This document shows positions 36,225 through 44,453 of a DNA stretch of 62,105 bases, piece after piece. The notes beneath the pieces are model-generated. The model was not told where the DNA came from, did not search any database, and saw only the letters and a list, made by a program, of their open reading frames with translations. Source of the DNA: an uncultured Muribaculaceae bacterium (GTDB taxonomy: Bacteria > Bacteroidota > Bacteroidia > Bacteroidales > Muribaculaceae). The DNA lies in assembly GCA_910587545.1 (NCBI GenBank), contig CAJUMI010000002.1, positions 1 to 62,105 of the forward strand. The letters are read 5' to 3'. The stretch's first letter is position 1. Each line of letters starts with the position of its first letter. Made by a program: the position numbers and the translations under genes.

Positions 36225-37013
36225 ATGGACAAGCGGACCAAGACATATTTTTTAAGTGATCTTCATCTTGGAGCGGCTTATCTCAACCGTCCGCATGACC
36301 GCGAGCGCATGCTTGCCCGATTTCTTGACGGCATAGCCGGAGATGCGGCGCGGCTGTATCTGGTCGGTGATATACTAGATTACTGGTTTGAATATCGCAC
36401 GGTCGTGCCTCGCGGACATGTCAGGTTTTTTGGTGCGCTGGCAAAGTTGGCCGACACCGGAGTTGAGATAATCTGGCTTATAGGAAACCATGATATATGG
36501 ATGTTTGATTATCTGCGCGATGAACTTGGGGTTAGGGTGATCGACGGTTCTGTCGAAACAGTGATCGACGGCAAGCGTTTTTTTATCTCCCACGGTGACG
36601 GTCTCGGCAAACTCAAGCCGGGTTTCCGCTTCATTAGATCGATGTTCCGCAACCGTGTCTGCCAGAAACTTTATGCGGCCATCCATCCGCGATGGACTGT
36701 CGGGTTTGCCTATAGCTGGAGTTCGAGTAACCGCGCCTATGATCCTGGTCGTCAACCTGTCTATGGCGGTGAGCTTAAAGCGGCTGTAGGTGCTTGGACC
36801 CGAGGTTATGTCGCGACGCATCCCGAGACAGATTATATCGTCCTCGGACATCACCATGTGATGGTCGATGAAGCAGTTGGCGGACACGCAAGATTAGTGA
36901 TCCTTGGCGACTGGATATATAACTATAGCTATGCTGTTTTCGACGGCGAGAAACTGTCTTTGGAGCAATATGCAATAGCTTTTTCTGAATTTAACGATTT
37001 TTCACTACTGTAA
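36225..37013 (+). CDS. lpxH: UDP-2,3-diacylglucosamine hydrolase
   Basis: Hydrolyses UDP-2,3-diacylglucosamine to lipid X in lipid A synthesis, at the inner membrane surface. 262 residues of the calcineurin-like phosphoesterase fold with all metal-binding blocks: SDLHLG (D-x-H), GDILDYW (GD-x-x-D), GNHD, SHGDG and GHHH. The insert with FRSMFRNRVCQKLYAAIHP-type helices (in parts) is the LpxH lid. With waaA at 11.6 kb it shows that the cell makes LPS. A terminator lies about 210 bp downstream. Confidence 0.93.
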   Translation: MDKRTKTYFLSDLHLGAAYLNRPHDRERMLARFLDGIAGDAARLYLVGDILDYWFEYRTVVPRGHVRFFGALAKLADTGVEIIWLIGNHDIWMFDYLRDELGVRVIDGSVETVIDGKRFFISHGDGLGKLKPGFRFIRSMFRNRVCQKLYAAIHPRWTVGFAYSWSSSNRAYDPGRQPVYGGELKAAVGAWTRGYVATHPETDYIVLGHHHVMVDEAVGGHARLVILGDWIYNYSYAVFDGEKLSLEQYAIAFSEFNDFSLL

Positions 37014-37136
37014 AATACGGTAGTTAAATTAAGATAACATAGGTCCAATTGGTTGTAAATTAGCGATGTGCGTTTTTGCGCGCGGCTGTAAGTTAAATAG
37101 ATGTCGAAAAACTATGTCGTAGAACATATAAAATTA

Positions 37137-37168
37137 TTTGGCAAGTCGTCACAAAAACCGCAACTTTG
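37137..37168 (+). promoter_or_regulatory. Promoter match in front of a possible small RNA
   Basis: TTTG (37137-37140), 20-nt spacer, CAACTTTG (37161-37168; one mismatch to TAnnTTTG). No coding sequence follows before the terminator. Confidence 0.5.
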
Positions 37169-37171
37169 TCC

Positions 37172-37258
37172 CGCAAACCTAAAACAATCTTTTTTACCTT
37201 AGAAATTGTACCTATTGGAAACCCTTAAAAAAGACTCAGTGATGAGTCTTTTTTTTAA
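37172..37258 (+). ncRNA. Candidate small RNA (about 85 nt)
   Basis: Inferred from a promoter match ending at 37168 and an intrinsic terminator ending in a T8 run near 37257, with no open frame between. The body contains a possible small stem (ACAAT/ATTGT around 37185-37210). I do not recognise a named RNA family. It could equally be only the 3' region of lpxH mRNA with a chance promoter-like string. Confidence 0.35.
37227..37258. terminator. Intrinsic terminator
   Basis: AAAAAAGACTCA pairs with TGAGTCTTTTTT over a GTGA loop, followed on the plus strand by T-run and preceded by an A-run, so it may work in both directions (lpxH or small RNA on plus, aminopeptidase on minus). Confidence 0.85.
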
Positions 37259-37268
37259 CGCCCGTGCA

Positions 37269-37320
37269 TAGCATAACGAGGAGAGCCACGACCATGGTCG
37301 TGGCTCTCCTCGTTATGCTA
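37269..37320. repeat. 52-bp perfect palindrome
   Basis: A perfect inverted repeat with 26-nt arms and no spacer, centred at 37294/37295 on CCATGG; arms start TAGCATAACGAGGAGAG. It lies 12 bp past the M18 aminopeptidase stop on the minus strand. On RNA it would form a very stable hairpin, but no T-run follows directly on either strand. Confidence 0.95.
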
Positions 37321-37331
37321 CCGGTTATGGG

Positions 37332-38636
37332 TCAGCAGTTGTAGAATTCGTTAAATGCGGCGATGGTGTATTCGTGGTCAAGAGTTGATGCGGTTTCTCT
37401 GACCGAGTGCATAGCCCATAACGCAGCCCCCATATCGACACCTCGGAGAGGGATCTGCGACGTGAGTATATTGCCGAGCGTTGATCCTCCAGCTACATCG
37501 CTGTGGTTGACGAAATACTGGTAGGGCACGTCGGCCTGCTCGCAAATGACGCGAAATACAGCCGCCGAGTCAGCGTCGGTCATATATTTGCAGTTTGCAT
37601 TGATCTTGATGACCGGACCGCCACCAAGACGCGGGTGGTTGGTTGGATCCTGCTTTTCGGGATAGTTGGGGTGGATGCCGTGGGCATTGTCGGCCGAGAC
37701 CATAAATGAGTTGGCCACAGCTCGCATATAGTCTTCCTCTCTGCCGCCGAGGCAAGTGCAGATGCGTCGCAGCATATAGTCGAGTTCGGGTGACGCCGCG
37801 CCCTGTTTTGTGCCTGAGCCAGTCTCTTCGTTGTCGAAGACAGCTATGACCTTTGTCATGCGGCAGTCGCCTGATTCAAGGAGTGCGGTCATGGCGCTGT
37901 AGGCCATGCTGAGATCGTCGAGCCGTCCGGATGTGATGAATTCATCGTTTGCTCCGACGAGACACGCCGGCGTTGTGTCGTAGAGCGACAGATCGAAATC
38001 GATGATGTCGGCTTTGTCTGCGCCTAACTGGTCCGCAATCATGTTGAGCAGATAGTCCTCGCGCTCTGCTGCGTCATTGATCAAGGCGATAACGGGGAGC
38101 ATGTCCTTTTGTCTGGATAGGCTGTTGCCTTCGTTGACGGCGCGATTGAAATGGATAGCAAGATGGGGAATGGTGAGCAGCGGGCGTTCGAATTTCACCA
38201 GATGGTGGTCGGGGTGTAGCGGATCGTTGCTGCGGACTATCACGCGTCCCGCTATGGATAGCGGACGGTCAAACCATGTGTAAAGTATCGGGCCGCCGTA
38301 GACTTCGGTATTAAGTTTCAACGTCTTGCCTGGAGCGGCTATTTCGCTGTTGGGTTTGATCCTGAACCCGGGAGAGTCGCTGTGGGCCGAGATGATGCGG
38401 AAACCTTCTGCGGGCGTTCCGCTTCCCGCGACAAAGGCGAATATAGCCGAATCATTCTTTATGACATAATATTTGCCGCCGGGTTCTATATGCCACTGCT
38501 CGGACTGGTCGAGACGCTCGAAGTCGGCGGCCTCGAGTCGGCGGCGTATCGTTTGGATAGCTAAGAAGTTGACAGATGACGCATCCATGAATGTCATCAG
38601 ATCGTCGATGTGCAGGAGTGCTTCAGGTTTTGACAT
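37332..38636 (-). CDS. M18 family aminopeptidase
   Basis: 434 residues, a cytosolic zinc aminopeptidase of the aspartyl aminopeptidase group that removes acidic N-terminal residues. The metal-binding and catalytic blocks are intact: SAHSDSPG, SGRLDDLS, FDNEETGS, HGIHPNYPEKQDP and VNHSDVAGGSTLG. It is the first-encountered gene at the end of the nadD-side run; DUF5063 lies 26 bp upstream, so they may be co-transcribed. The transcript would end at the palindrome and terminator at 37.2-37.3 kb. Confidence 0.94.
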   Translation of the reverse strand: MSKPEALLHIDDLMTFMDASSVNFLAIQTIRRRLEAADFERLDQSEQWHIEPGGKYYVIKNDSAIFAFVAGSGTPAEGFRIISAHSDSPGFRIKPNSEIAAPGKTLKLNTEVYGGPILYTWFDRPLSIAGRVIVRSNDPLHPDHHLVKFERPLLTIPHLAIHFNRAVNEGNSLSRQKDMLPVIALINDAAEREDYLLNMIADQLGADKADIIDFDLSLYDTTPACLVGANDEFITSGRLDDLSMAYSAMTALLESGDCRMTKVIAVFDNEETGSGTKQGAASPELDYMLRRICTCLGGREEDYMRAVANSFMVSADNAHGIHPNYPEKQDPTNHPRLGGGPVIKINANCKYMTDADSAAVFRVICEQADVPYQYFVNHSDVAGGSTLGNILTSQIPLRGVDMGAALWAMHSVRETASTLDHEYTIAAFNEFYNC

Positions 38637-38662
38637 GGCGATGGCGGGCTAAGGTAAAGTGG

Positions 38663-39178
38663 TTAATCTTGCTTGTATTTTATTCGGTTTAGCGCTCTGA
38701 GGACATTGCATAGCGGGCGACTCCAGTACTGGCCGAAGTCTTCGCTGATTATTGCGATTGCAGAGGCGATGTTTTCTTCAGTGGCGTCTTTTACGGCTTC
38801 GAGGAAGTTGAAAAGCACCTGAAAGATGTCGCATAAGCCTTCAGATACGCTTGCGGCGATAGGCGAGTCGGAGTATATCATGTCCTCTTCAAAAACTTCA
38901 AGATAGGCATCGTCCTCGCCGAGCAATGTCTCTATGCTTCGTCGCGCGGCATCGTAGCCGGCTTCGTCGAGAGAGTCGTCGATATACGCCATATCGTCAG
39001 ATCCGACTGTCTGCCGGAGATCAGACGCCGAAATATATAGGCGAGGCAGCAGTCTGATCATGGAGTTGACAAATTCATCGGGCTCGCATTCTGAGGCAGA
39101 TTCGATCGCATGGCAATACTCATTGCTCAGCCCGATGAATGCGAGCGAATTTGGCGAAAGATGTTTTATATCGGCCAT
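38663..39178 (-). CDS. DUF5063 family protein
   Basis: 171 residues, acidic and helical, soluble. The segment LSNEYCHAIESASECEPDEFVNSMIRLLPRLYISASDL in parts, followed by a C-terminal EEDMIYSDSPIAASVSEGLCDIFQ, matches DUF5063, a Bacteroidota-rich family of unknown function. It is 8 bp downstream of nadD and so within the yicC-gmk-nadD run. No catalytic motif is visible. Confidence 0.8.
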   Translation of the reverse strand: MADIKHLSPNSLAFIGLSNEYCHAIESASECEPDEFVNSMIRLLPRLYISASDLRQTVGSDDMAYIDDSLDEAGYDAARRSIETLLGEDDAYLEVFEEDMIYSDSPIAASVSEGLCDIFQVLFNFLEAVKDATEENIASAIAIISEDFGQYWSRPLCNVLRALNRIKYKQD

Positions 39179-39186
39179 AAAACGGA

Positions 39187-39792
39187 TTATTTTTTAAGTG
39201 TCTGCGGCAGATACAGACGATTGTCTTTGATGTATTTATAAACACCTTGCGGTACGAAGTAGCTCATGTCTCTGCCTCTGACTATGGCATCGCGGACAAA
39301 GGTGCTCGAAATATTGACGGTTGGCGATTCTACAACTTCGAGGCCGTCTACAAAAACCGAGTCGATTGGGTAGCCTTGGCGTGGATAGACGATTACGCCA
39401 TATTCGTCAAGTATGCGTTCGTGGTCGCGCCATTTGTTGAATATCCGCCAGTTGTCACTGCCTATGACAAGTTTGAAACGTTTGTTTTTATACCTCTTGC
39501 TCAGCAGATCGAGAGTGTCGATTGTATATGACGGGCGCGGCATGGATAGCTCGATGTCACACGTCTCGATGTCAACCGCTCCTTTGGTCGCGATCGTTAT
39601 CATGGCGAGACGCTTCATGTCGGGGATGAGTCCTGCGGCTTCCTTTAGGGGATTGAGAGGCGACAGTGTCAGCCACACTTTGTCGACATATTTCCATTGA
39701 GTGAGATACTGGGCCATCATAAGATGTCCCATGTGTATGGGGTTGAATGAGCCGCCGAGTATGCCTACAGTCTCTTTCTTAAGCTCTGCCAT
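39187..39792 (-). CDS. nadD: Nicotinate-nucleotide adenylyltransferase
   Basis: Adenylates nicotinate mononucleotide in NAD synthesis. 201 residues. The nucleotidyltransferase motif GGSFNPIHMGHL (with the H-x-G-H core) and the C-terminal ISSTFVRDAI motif are intact. It is 17 bp downstream of gmk. The gene order yicC-gmk-nadD is common in Bacteroidota. Confidence 0.96.
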   Translation of the reverse strand: MAELKKETVGILGGSFNPIHMGHLMMAQYLTQWKYVDKVWLTLSPLNPLKEAAGLIPDMKRLAMITIATKGAVDIETCDIELSMPRPSYTIDTLDLLSKRYKNKRFKLVIGSDNWRIFNKWRDHERILDEYGVIVYPRQGYPIDSVFVDGLEVVESPTVNISSTFVRDAIVRGRDMSYFVPQGVYKYIKDNRLYLPQTLKK

Positions 39793-39809
39793 GTCTAACG
39801 GTCTGATTA

Positions 39810-40400
39810 TTATTCAATGAAATCTTCTATGGTGCGGCGGGTCTGATCTATGGCTTTGTCGAGATCATCGTTGACGATGCGTTCGTCAAAACGGTCTGCA
39901 AAAGAGATCTCATATTCGGCTTTGCTGACTCTTTCGTCGATTACTTCCGGAGCGTCAGTGCCACGGCTTTCGAGGCGATGACGCAATACGTCTATGCTTG
40001 GCGGCAGAAAAAAGATGGTCTTGACTTGGTCTCCGTAGATTTTCTTCACATTGATGCCGCCTTTTACGTCAATGTCGAGGATTACGTTACCGCCTTTATC
40101 GACGATCCGGTCTATTTCGCTCTTGAGTGTGCCGTAGAAACGTCCCGGGTATACCTCCTCCCATTCGACGAATTTATTAGCCGCGATAGCATCGTGAAAC
40201 TCTTCAGTGGTCAGGAAATGGTAATGCACTCCGTCGGCCTCGCCGGGTCTCGGTCGCCGGTTGGTCGCTGATACTGAGAAGCGCAGCTCGGAATGTCCGA
40301 TGTCGAGTATTGAGTTTATGATGGTCGATTTTCCGCAGCCTGACGGAGCTGACACTACGATTATTTTGCCGGTTTTACGGTGGGTTTGTTCTGTTGACAT
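39810..40400 (-). CDS. gmk: Guanylate kinase
   Basis: Phosphorylates GMP to GDP. 196 residues. P-loop APSGCGKST at about 17-25, the GMP-binding segment SVSATNRRPRPGE and the lid YEISFADRFDERIVNDDL are present. It begins 11 bp after yicC. With guaB at 42826 the window contains two steps of guanine nucleotide synthesis. Confidence 0.97.
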   Translation of the reverse strand: MSTEQTHRKTGKIIVVSAPSGCGKSTIINSILDIGHSELRFSVSATNRRPRPGEADGVHYHFLTTEEFHDAIAANKFVEWEEVYPGRFYGTLKSEIDRIVDKGGNVILDIDVKGGINVKKIYGDQVKTIFFLPPSIDVLRHRLESRGTDAPEVIDERVSKAEYEISFADRFDERIVNDDLDKAIDQTRRTIEDFIE

Positions 40401-40411
40401 TGTTCTGTTTA

Positions 40412-41290
40412 TTACATTACATTGAGCACCTGCTCCTTGATTTGTTCAAGTTCGTCTTTCATTTTCACAACGAGCCGCTGCATATCGGCGTGATTGCTTT
40501 TAGAGCCGAGAGTGTTGATCTCGCGTCCCATTTCCTGAGAGATGAAGCCAAGTTTTTTGCCTTGTCCGGGGTGGGGGGCTTCAAGGGTCTCCATGAAATA
40601 TGACAGATGCTGGCTGAGACGCTGCTTTTCTTCGTTGATATCGAGTTTCTCTATATAGAATATCATTTCCTGTTCAAGGCGGCCTTTGTCAAGTTCTATT
40701 CCGGGTATTTTCTTGAGGCCTTCCTCGATGCGGAGTCTGATTTTTTCGACTCTCTGCGCCTCATAGGGATCTATTCTACCGAGAAGTTCGGAGATGCGTC
40801 TGATGCGTTCTGCGAAGAAACTTTCGAGTTTGACGCCTTCAGCCCGCCGGTAGTTCATAAGGGCTGTCACAGCTTGCGATGTGGCCGAGAACAGAGCTTC
40901 GGTCTCCTCGTTATCTATTTCGGCCTGTGTGTCGCTTTTCAGCGTGTCGGGGAAGCGGAGAAGCACACTGTACCAGTCGTCGGGAACTGCGATTCCAAGG
41001 GTGGCAGATGCATCCTGGATCTGTTTCTTGTACGCTTCGAGGGCACTCACGTTGAGGGTCGTGCCTGTTTCGGTGCCGAGACTTTCGACAGTCACAGACA
41101 TATCGATTTTACCTCGTTCGAGCGGGCGTCCGACGATGTTGCGCAGATCAAGCTCCTTGTCTCTGTAAATCGACGGAACACGCGCGTTGAGGTCGAGCTG
41201 CTTTGAGTTGAGAGATTTGATCTCGACCGTGATCTTTTTGTTTTTAGTTTCGGCAACGGCTTTGCCGAAGCCTGTCATTGAAAGGAGCAT
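40412..41290 (-). CDS. yicC: YicC family endoribonuclease
   Basis: 292 residues. The start at 41290 (MLLSMTGFGKA) matches the family N-terminus; the upstream open frame overlaps the promoter. The YicC N-terminal domain (SLNSKQLDLNARVPS, then ERGKIDMSV) and the C-terminal DUF1732 part (HLSYFMETL, GKKLGFISQEMGREINTLGSKS in pieces) are clear. YicC proteins in E. coli cleave RNA and affect the RyhB small RNA. It heads the run yicC-gmk-nadD-DUF5063 and is divergent from tsaB. Confidence 0.93.
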   Translation of the reverse strand: MLLSMTGFGKAVAETKNKKITVEIKSLNSKQLDLNARVPSIYRDKELDLRNIVGRPLERGKIDMSVTVESLGTETGTTLNVSALEAYKKQIQDASATLGIAVPDDWYSVLLRFPDTLKSDTQAEIDNEETEALFSATSQAVTALMNYRRAEGVKLESFFAERIRRISELLGRIDPYEAQRVEKIRLRIEEGLKKIPGIELDKGRLEQEMIFYIEKLDINEEKQRLSQHLSYFMETLEAPHPGQGKKLGFISQEMGREINTLGSKSNHADMQRLVVKMKDELEQIKEQVLNVM

Positions 41291-41326
41291 ATGGATTTTA
41301 TTGTAGTCTTGTAATTCTAAATTACG

Positions 41327-41334
41327 CAAAGTTA
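41327..41334 (-). promoter_or_regulatory. -7 element of the yicC operon
   Basis: The minus strand reads TAACTTTG, 37 bp before the yicC start, preceded by a T5 tract. No TTTG at -33. Confidence 0.45.
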
Positions 41335-41380
41335 AAAAGAATCGACGGTTTTTCATATAAGATTCTAAGGATTTTTATTG

Positions 41381-41388
41381 TAACTTTG
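41381..41388 (+). promoter_or_regulatory. -7 element of tsaB
   Basis: TAACTTTG, full -7 match, 22 bp before the tsaB start; T-rich upstream but no TTTG at -33. Confidence 0.45.
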
Positions 41389-41410
41389 TGCTGTAATCAA
41401 CCTTTACAAC

Positions 41411-42106
41411 ATGGCAGTCATTCTCAATATCGAAACATCGACCACAGTCTGCTCGGCTGCTCTGACAGCCGAAGGCATGATACTGACACATTATGAAAAC
41501 TTTGAGGACCGCAACCACGCGGCTCTGCTTAGCGGCTATATAAAAGCCTGTCTTGATTTCCTCGCAGAGAAGGAGCTGAGACTCGACGCCGTCGCCGTGA
41601 GCATCGGCCCCGGCAGCTATACCGGTCTCCGCATCGGACTAAGCGAGGCCAAAGGACTCGCTTATGCCCTCGATATACCGCTTATCGCCGTATCAACTCT
41701 CAAACTCATGGCTACAAGAGTAATGTTCTCGACCCTTGACATAGACCCCGACACAATTTTTGTGCCGATGATAGATGCTCGTCGGATGGAAGTCTATACT
41801 GCGGCATATGATTTTGCTCTTGAGGAGCTGATGTCGCCTCAGCCTCTTATCCTCGACGGGACAAGCTATGCCGATCTTATTGACACAGGTCGTCCGATAC
41901 TGCTTTTCGGCAACGGAAGCGCCAAGGCGTCGGGCACTGTCTGTGCTCCCAATGTTTCCATCGTCGAAGGCGTTGATCCGTTGGCAGTCGACATGATCGC
42001 ACTCGCCGAACGCGCATATACCATGCGCGATTTCGTCGATCTTGCCTACAGTGTGCCCGTCTATCTTAAAGATTTTGTCGCTACAAAGCCTAAAAAACTT
42101 TTTTAA
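41411..42106 (+). CDS. tsaB: tRNA threonylcarbamoyladenosine biosynthesis protein TsaB
   Basis: 231 residues of the ASKHA-fold TsaB family; with TsaD and TsaE it makes the t6A modification at position 37 of ANN-decoding tRNAs. The N-terminus ILNIETSTTVCSAAL, the central VSIGPGSYTGLRIGLSEAKGLAYA in parts and MIDARRMEVYTA are diagnostic. It is divergent from yicC and 60 bp upstream of the DUF308 gene. Confidence 0.94.
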   Translation: MAVILNIETSTTVCSAALTAEGMILTHYENFEDRNHAALLSGYIKACLDFLAEKELRLDAVAVSIGPGSYTGLRIGLSEAKGLAYALDIPLIAVSTLKLMATRVMFSTLDIDPDTIFVPMIDARRMEVYTAAYDFALEELMSPQPLILDGTSYADLIDTGRPILLFGNGSAKASGTVCAPNVSIVEGVDPLAVDMIALAERAYTMRDFVDLAYSVPVYLKDFVATKPKKLF

Positions 42107-42166
42107 TCGTAAACATTTGAGTCCACAAGCGGTTACTATAAATAAATGTAAATAACACTATTCGTC

Positions 42167-42706
42167 ATGCTTTCAAGAAATTCAAATCTATTTCAAGCAA
42201 TTGTCGTCGGCATCGTCGGTATATTGCTGATATGTCTCCACAATCGCATTGATCTGCTCGATTGGGTGTCGATTGCTGTCGGTCTGATGTTTATTCTTCC
42301 TTCGCTGTATGTGCTCTGCAGCAGTATCGGCAGCAAGATGAAGCTGCCTGGAGGGATAGCTTTCGTGTCGGTGGGCGGCATTATTCTCGGACTGCTCATG
42401 TGTGTGTTTCCGTCGGCTTTTGCCGGATTTTTCGTGTATGTTTTTGCGGCCTTGCTGATCATTTTCGGAATATATCATATCGTTGATCTGGCCTCATGGA
42501 ACAAATCGGTTAAATTTCCGTTCTACTTCTATATTATTCCTATATTGCTGGTCGCGACTGGTATCGTCATCCTCTGTACAAGCCTTCGTGACATCAACAC
42601 CGTTGTCGTGCTTGTGACAGGTATAGCGCTTGTCGCATCATCGGTAAATTCTATAATGGAATATATCGGCACCCGTAAATCCGTCATCAAGACTGACGAT
42701 CTCTGA
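42167..42706 (+). CDS. DUF308 (HdeD-like) integral membrane protein
   Basis: 179 residues with about six membrane spans in paired hairpins (for example FQAIVVGIVGILLICLH, then GLMFILPSLYVLC, VSVGGIILGLLMCVFP and YVFAALLIIFGIYHIV). The repeated two-helix pattern with Gly-rich turns fits DUF308/HdeD, a family linked to acid resistance in enterobacteria, though the function here is unknown. It ends at an intrinsic terminator that is fused to the guaB promoter. Confidence 0.8.
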   Translation: MLSRNSNLFQAIVVGIVGILLICLHNRIDLLDWVSIAVGLMFILPSLYVLCSSIGSKMKLPGGIAFVSVGGIILGLLMCVFPSAFAGFFVYVFAALLIIFGIYHIVDLASWNKSVKFPFYFYIIPILLVATGIVILCTSLRDINTVVVLVTGIALVASSVNSIMEYIGTRKSVIKTDDL

Positions 42707-42735
42707 CGTTTGGCGCTGAGGGAGTATTTAATCAT

Positions 42736-42787
42736 AAAAAATGCTGAATAACTTTCCGGATGAGGAAAAATATTCAGCATTTTTTTG
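42736..42787 (+). terminator. Terminator overlapping the guaB promoter region
   Basis: A 15-bp stem (AAAAAATGCTGAATA, 42736-42750, with 42771-42785) and a T7 run. The guaB -7 element begins immediately after, so the -33 region lies in the terminator stem. Confidence 0.9.
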
Positions 42788-42795
42788 TATCTTTG
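42788..42795 (+). promoter_or_regulatory. -7 element of guaB
   Basis: TATCTTTG, a full TAnnTTTG match, 30 bp before the guaB ATG. It directly follows the terminator T-run; no TTTG at -33. Confidence 0.6.
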
Positions 42796-42825
42796 CACGC
42801 AATAAAATCAAATCATAACTAATTT

Positions 42826-44304
42826 ATGTCTTTTATTGCAGATCGAGTTCAGATGGACGGTCTTACATTCGATGACGTCCTGCTAATTCCGGCATATTCG
42901 GAAGTCCTTCCCCGAAATGTCAATCTCAAAACACGTTTTTCACGTAACATCACGCTCAACGTTCCTTTGGTCTCCGCGGCTATGGATACGGTGACCGAGG
43001 CTCAACTTGCCATCGCTATTGCACGCGAGGGTGGTATCGGTGTGATTCACAAGAATATGTCGATTGCCGAGCAGGCTCGACAAGTACATGCCGTTAAGCG
43101 TGCCGAGAATGGAATGATCTACGATCCGGTGACGATACGCCGCGGCTCTACCGTGCGCGATGCGCTTGCCATGATGGAAGAATACCATATCGGCGGTATC
43201 CCCGTTGTCGATGAAGACCGTATGCTTGTCGGCATTGTTACAAATCGTGACCTGCGTTTCGAACGTGATCCCAACCGTAAGATAGACGAGGTCATGACTT
43301 CTGATAATCTTGTCACCACCACTCAATCGACCAATCTCGAGGAAGCTGCCGAGATACTTCAGAAATACAAGATCGAAAAGTTGCCGGTCGTAGATTCCGA
43401 CGGTCGCCTTGTCGGTCTGGTGACCTACAAAGATATAACAAAAGCTAAAGACAAACCCAACGCATGCAAGGATGCGCTCGGGCGTCTTCGTGTCGCCGCC
43501 GGTGTCGGAGTGACAGCCGATTCTATGGATAGGGTGGATGCCCTTGTCGCCGCAGGTGTTGATGCAATCGTAATCGACACGGCCCACGGCCACAGCCGGG
43601 GTGTCGTCGGAGTGCTTCGCGCGGTAAAAGAAAAATATCCCTCGATTGATGTAGTCGTGGGCAATATTGCAACAGGCGAGGCCGCACGTTATCTTGTCGA
43701 GAACGGAGCCGACGGTGTAAAGGTCGGCATCGGTCCGGGTTCGATCTGCACCACCCGTATAATCGCCGGAGTAGGCGTTCCTCAGCTTTCGGCTGTCTAC
43801 GACGTTGCCAAAGCTCTTGCTGATACTGATGTGCCTCTGATAGCAGACGGCGGTATCCGTTACAGCGGCGATATAGTCAAGGCTCTTGCAGCAGGCGCTC
43901 ACTCAGTGATGCTCGGCGGCCTTCTTGCCGGTGTTGAGGAGTCGCCCGGCGATACAATAATCTTCAACGGCCGTAAGTACAAGTCATATCGCGGCATGGG
44001 TTCCCTTGAAGCTATGGAGAAGGGTTCAAAAGACCGTTATTTCCAGGCCGGTGAGACGGACTCAAAGAAACTTGTGCCCGAAGGTATTGCGGCGCGTGTG
44101 CCTTACAAGGGCACTCTCTACGAGACAGTCTATCAGATGCTCGGCGGACTTCGTGCCGGCATGGGCTATTGTGGAGCCCACAATATCGAGGCTCTTCACA
44201 GCGCACGCTTCACCCGCATTACAAATGCAGGTGTTGCCGAAAGCCATCCCCATGATGTCTCGATTACAAGCGAGGCTCCCAACTACAGCGCTTCGCAGCG
44301 TTAA
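42826..44304 (+). CDS. guaB: IMP dehydrogenase
   Basis: Oxidises IMP to XMP, the committed step of GMP synthesis. 492 residues, full length. The barrel begins DGLTFDDVLLIPAYSEVLP; two CBS domains (about 95-205) are inserted after the first strands; the catalytic cysteine is C308 in GPGSICTTRI; the flap has KYKSYRGMGSLEAM. A hairpin lies about 35 bp downstream. Transcribed alone from the element at 42788-42795. Confidence 0.98.
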   Translation: MSFIADRVQMDGLTFDDVLLIPAYSEVLPRNVNLKTRFSRNITLNVPLVSAAMDTVTEAQLAIAIAREGGIGVIHKNMSIAEQARQVHAVKRAENGMIYDPVTIRRGSTVRDALAMMEEYHIGGIPVVDEDRMLVGIVTNRDLRFERDPNRKIDEVMTSDNLVTTTQSTNLEEAAEILQKYKIEKLPVVDSDGRLVGLVTYKDITKAKDKPNACKDALGRLRVAAGVGVTADSMDRVDALVAAGVDAIVIDTAHGHSRGVVGVLRAVKEKYPSIDVVVGNIATGEAARYLVENGADGVKVGIGPGSICTTRIIAGVGVPQLSAVYDVAKALADTDVPLIADGGIRYSGDIVKALAAGAHSVMLGGLLAGVEESPGDTIIFNGRKYKSYRGMGSLEAMEKGSKDRYFQAGETDSKKLVPEGIAARVPYKGTLYETVYQMLGGLRAGMGYCGAHNIEALHSARFTRITNAGVAESHPHDVSITSEAPNYSASQR

Positions 44305-44337
44305 GGCGCGGCATCAACGTCATAGACATGATCTAAC

Positions 44338-44390
44338 GCAAGGGTTGCACGATTATTATGAGCGGTTCATAATAATTCGCGCAGCCTTTC
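44338..44390 (+). terminator. Hairpin downstream of guaB
   Basis: ATTATTATGA (44352-44361) pairs with TCATAATAAT (44367-44376), extended by imperfect outer pairing of AAGGGTTGC with GCAGCCTTT. The T-tract after it is poor, so termination is likely but not certain. Confidence 0.5.
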
Positions 44391-44453
44391 GTTCTCTATA
44401 TTAGATATAAACCATATACCGTCAACTTTTAATTATAAGAGTTAATAAGGAAG

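Larger units (their letters stand above)
37014..37331. other. Gene-free 318-bp gap with a promoter, a terminator and a palindrome
   Basis: Between convergent lpxH and the M18 aminopeptidase. It holds a plus-strand promoter match (37137-37168), a terminator (37227-37258) and a 52-bp perfect palindrome (37269-37320). No open frame with coding character was seen. Confidence 0.7.

Noticed and set aside
42940..43902. A 320-codon minus-strand open frame opposite guaB
   Set aside because: Shadow of the highly biased guaB codons; no domain visible.
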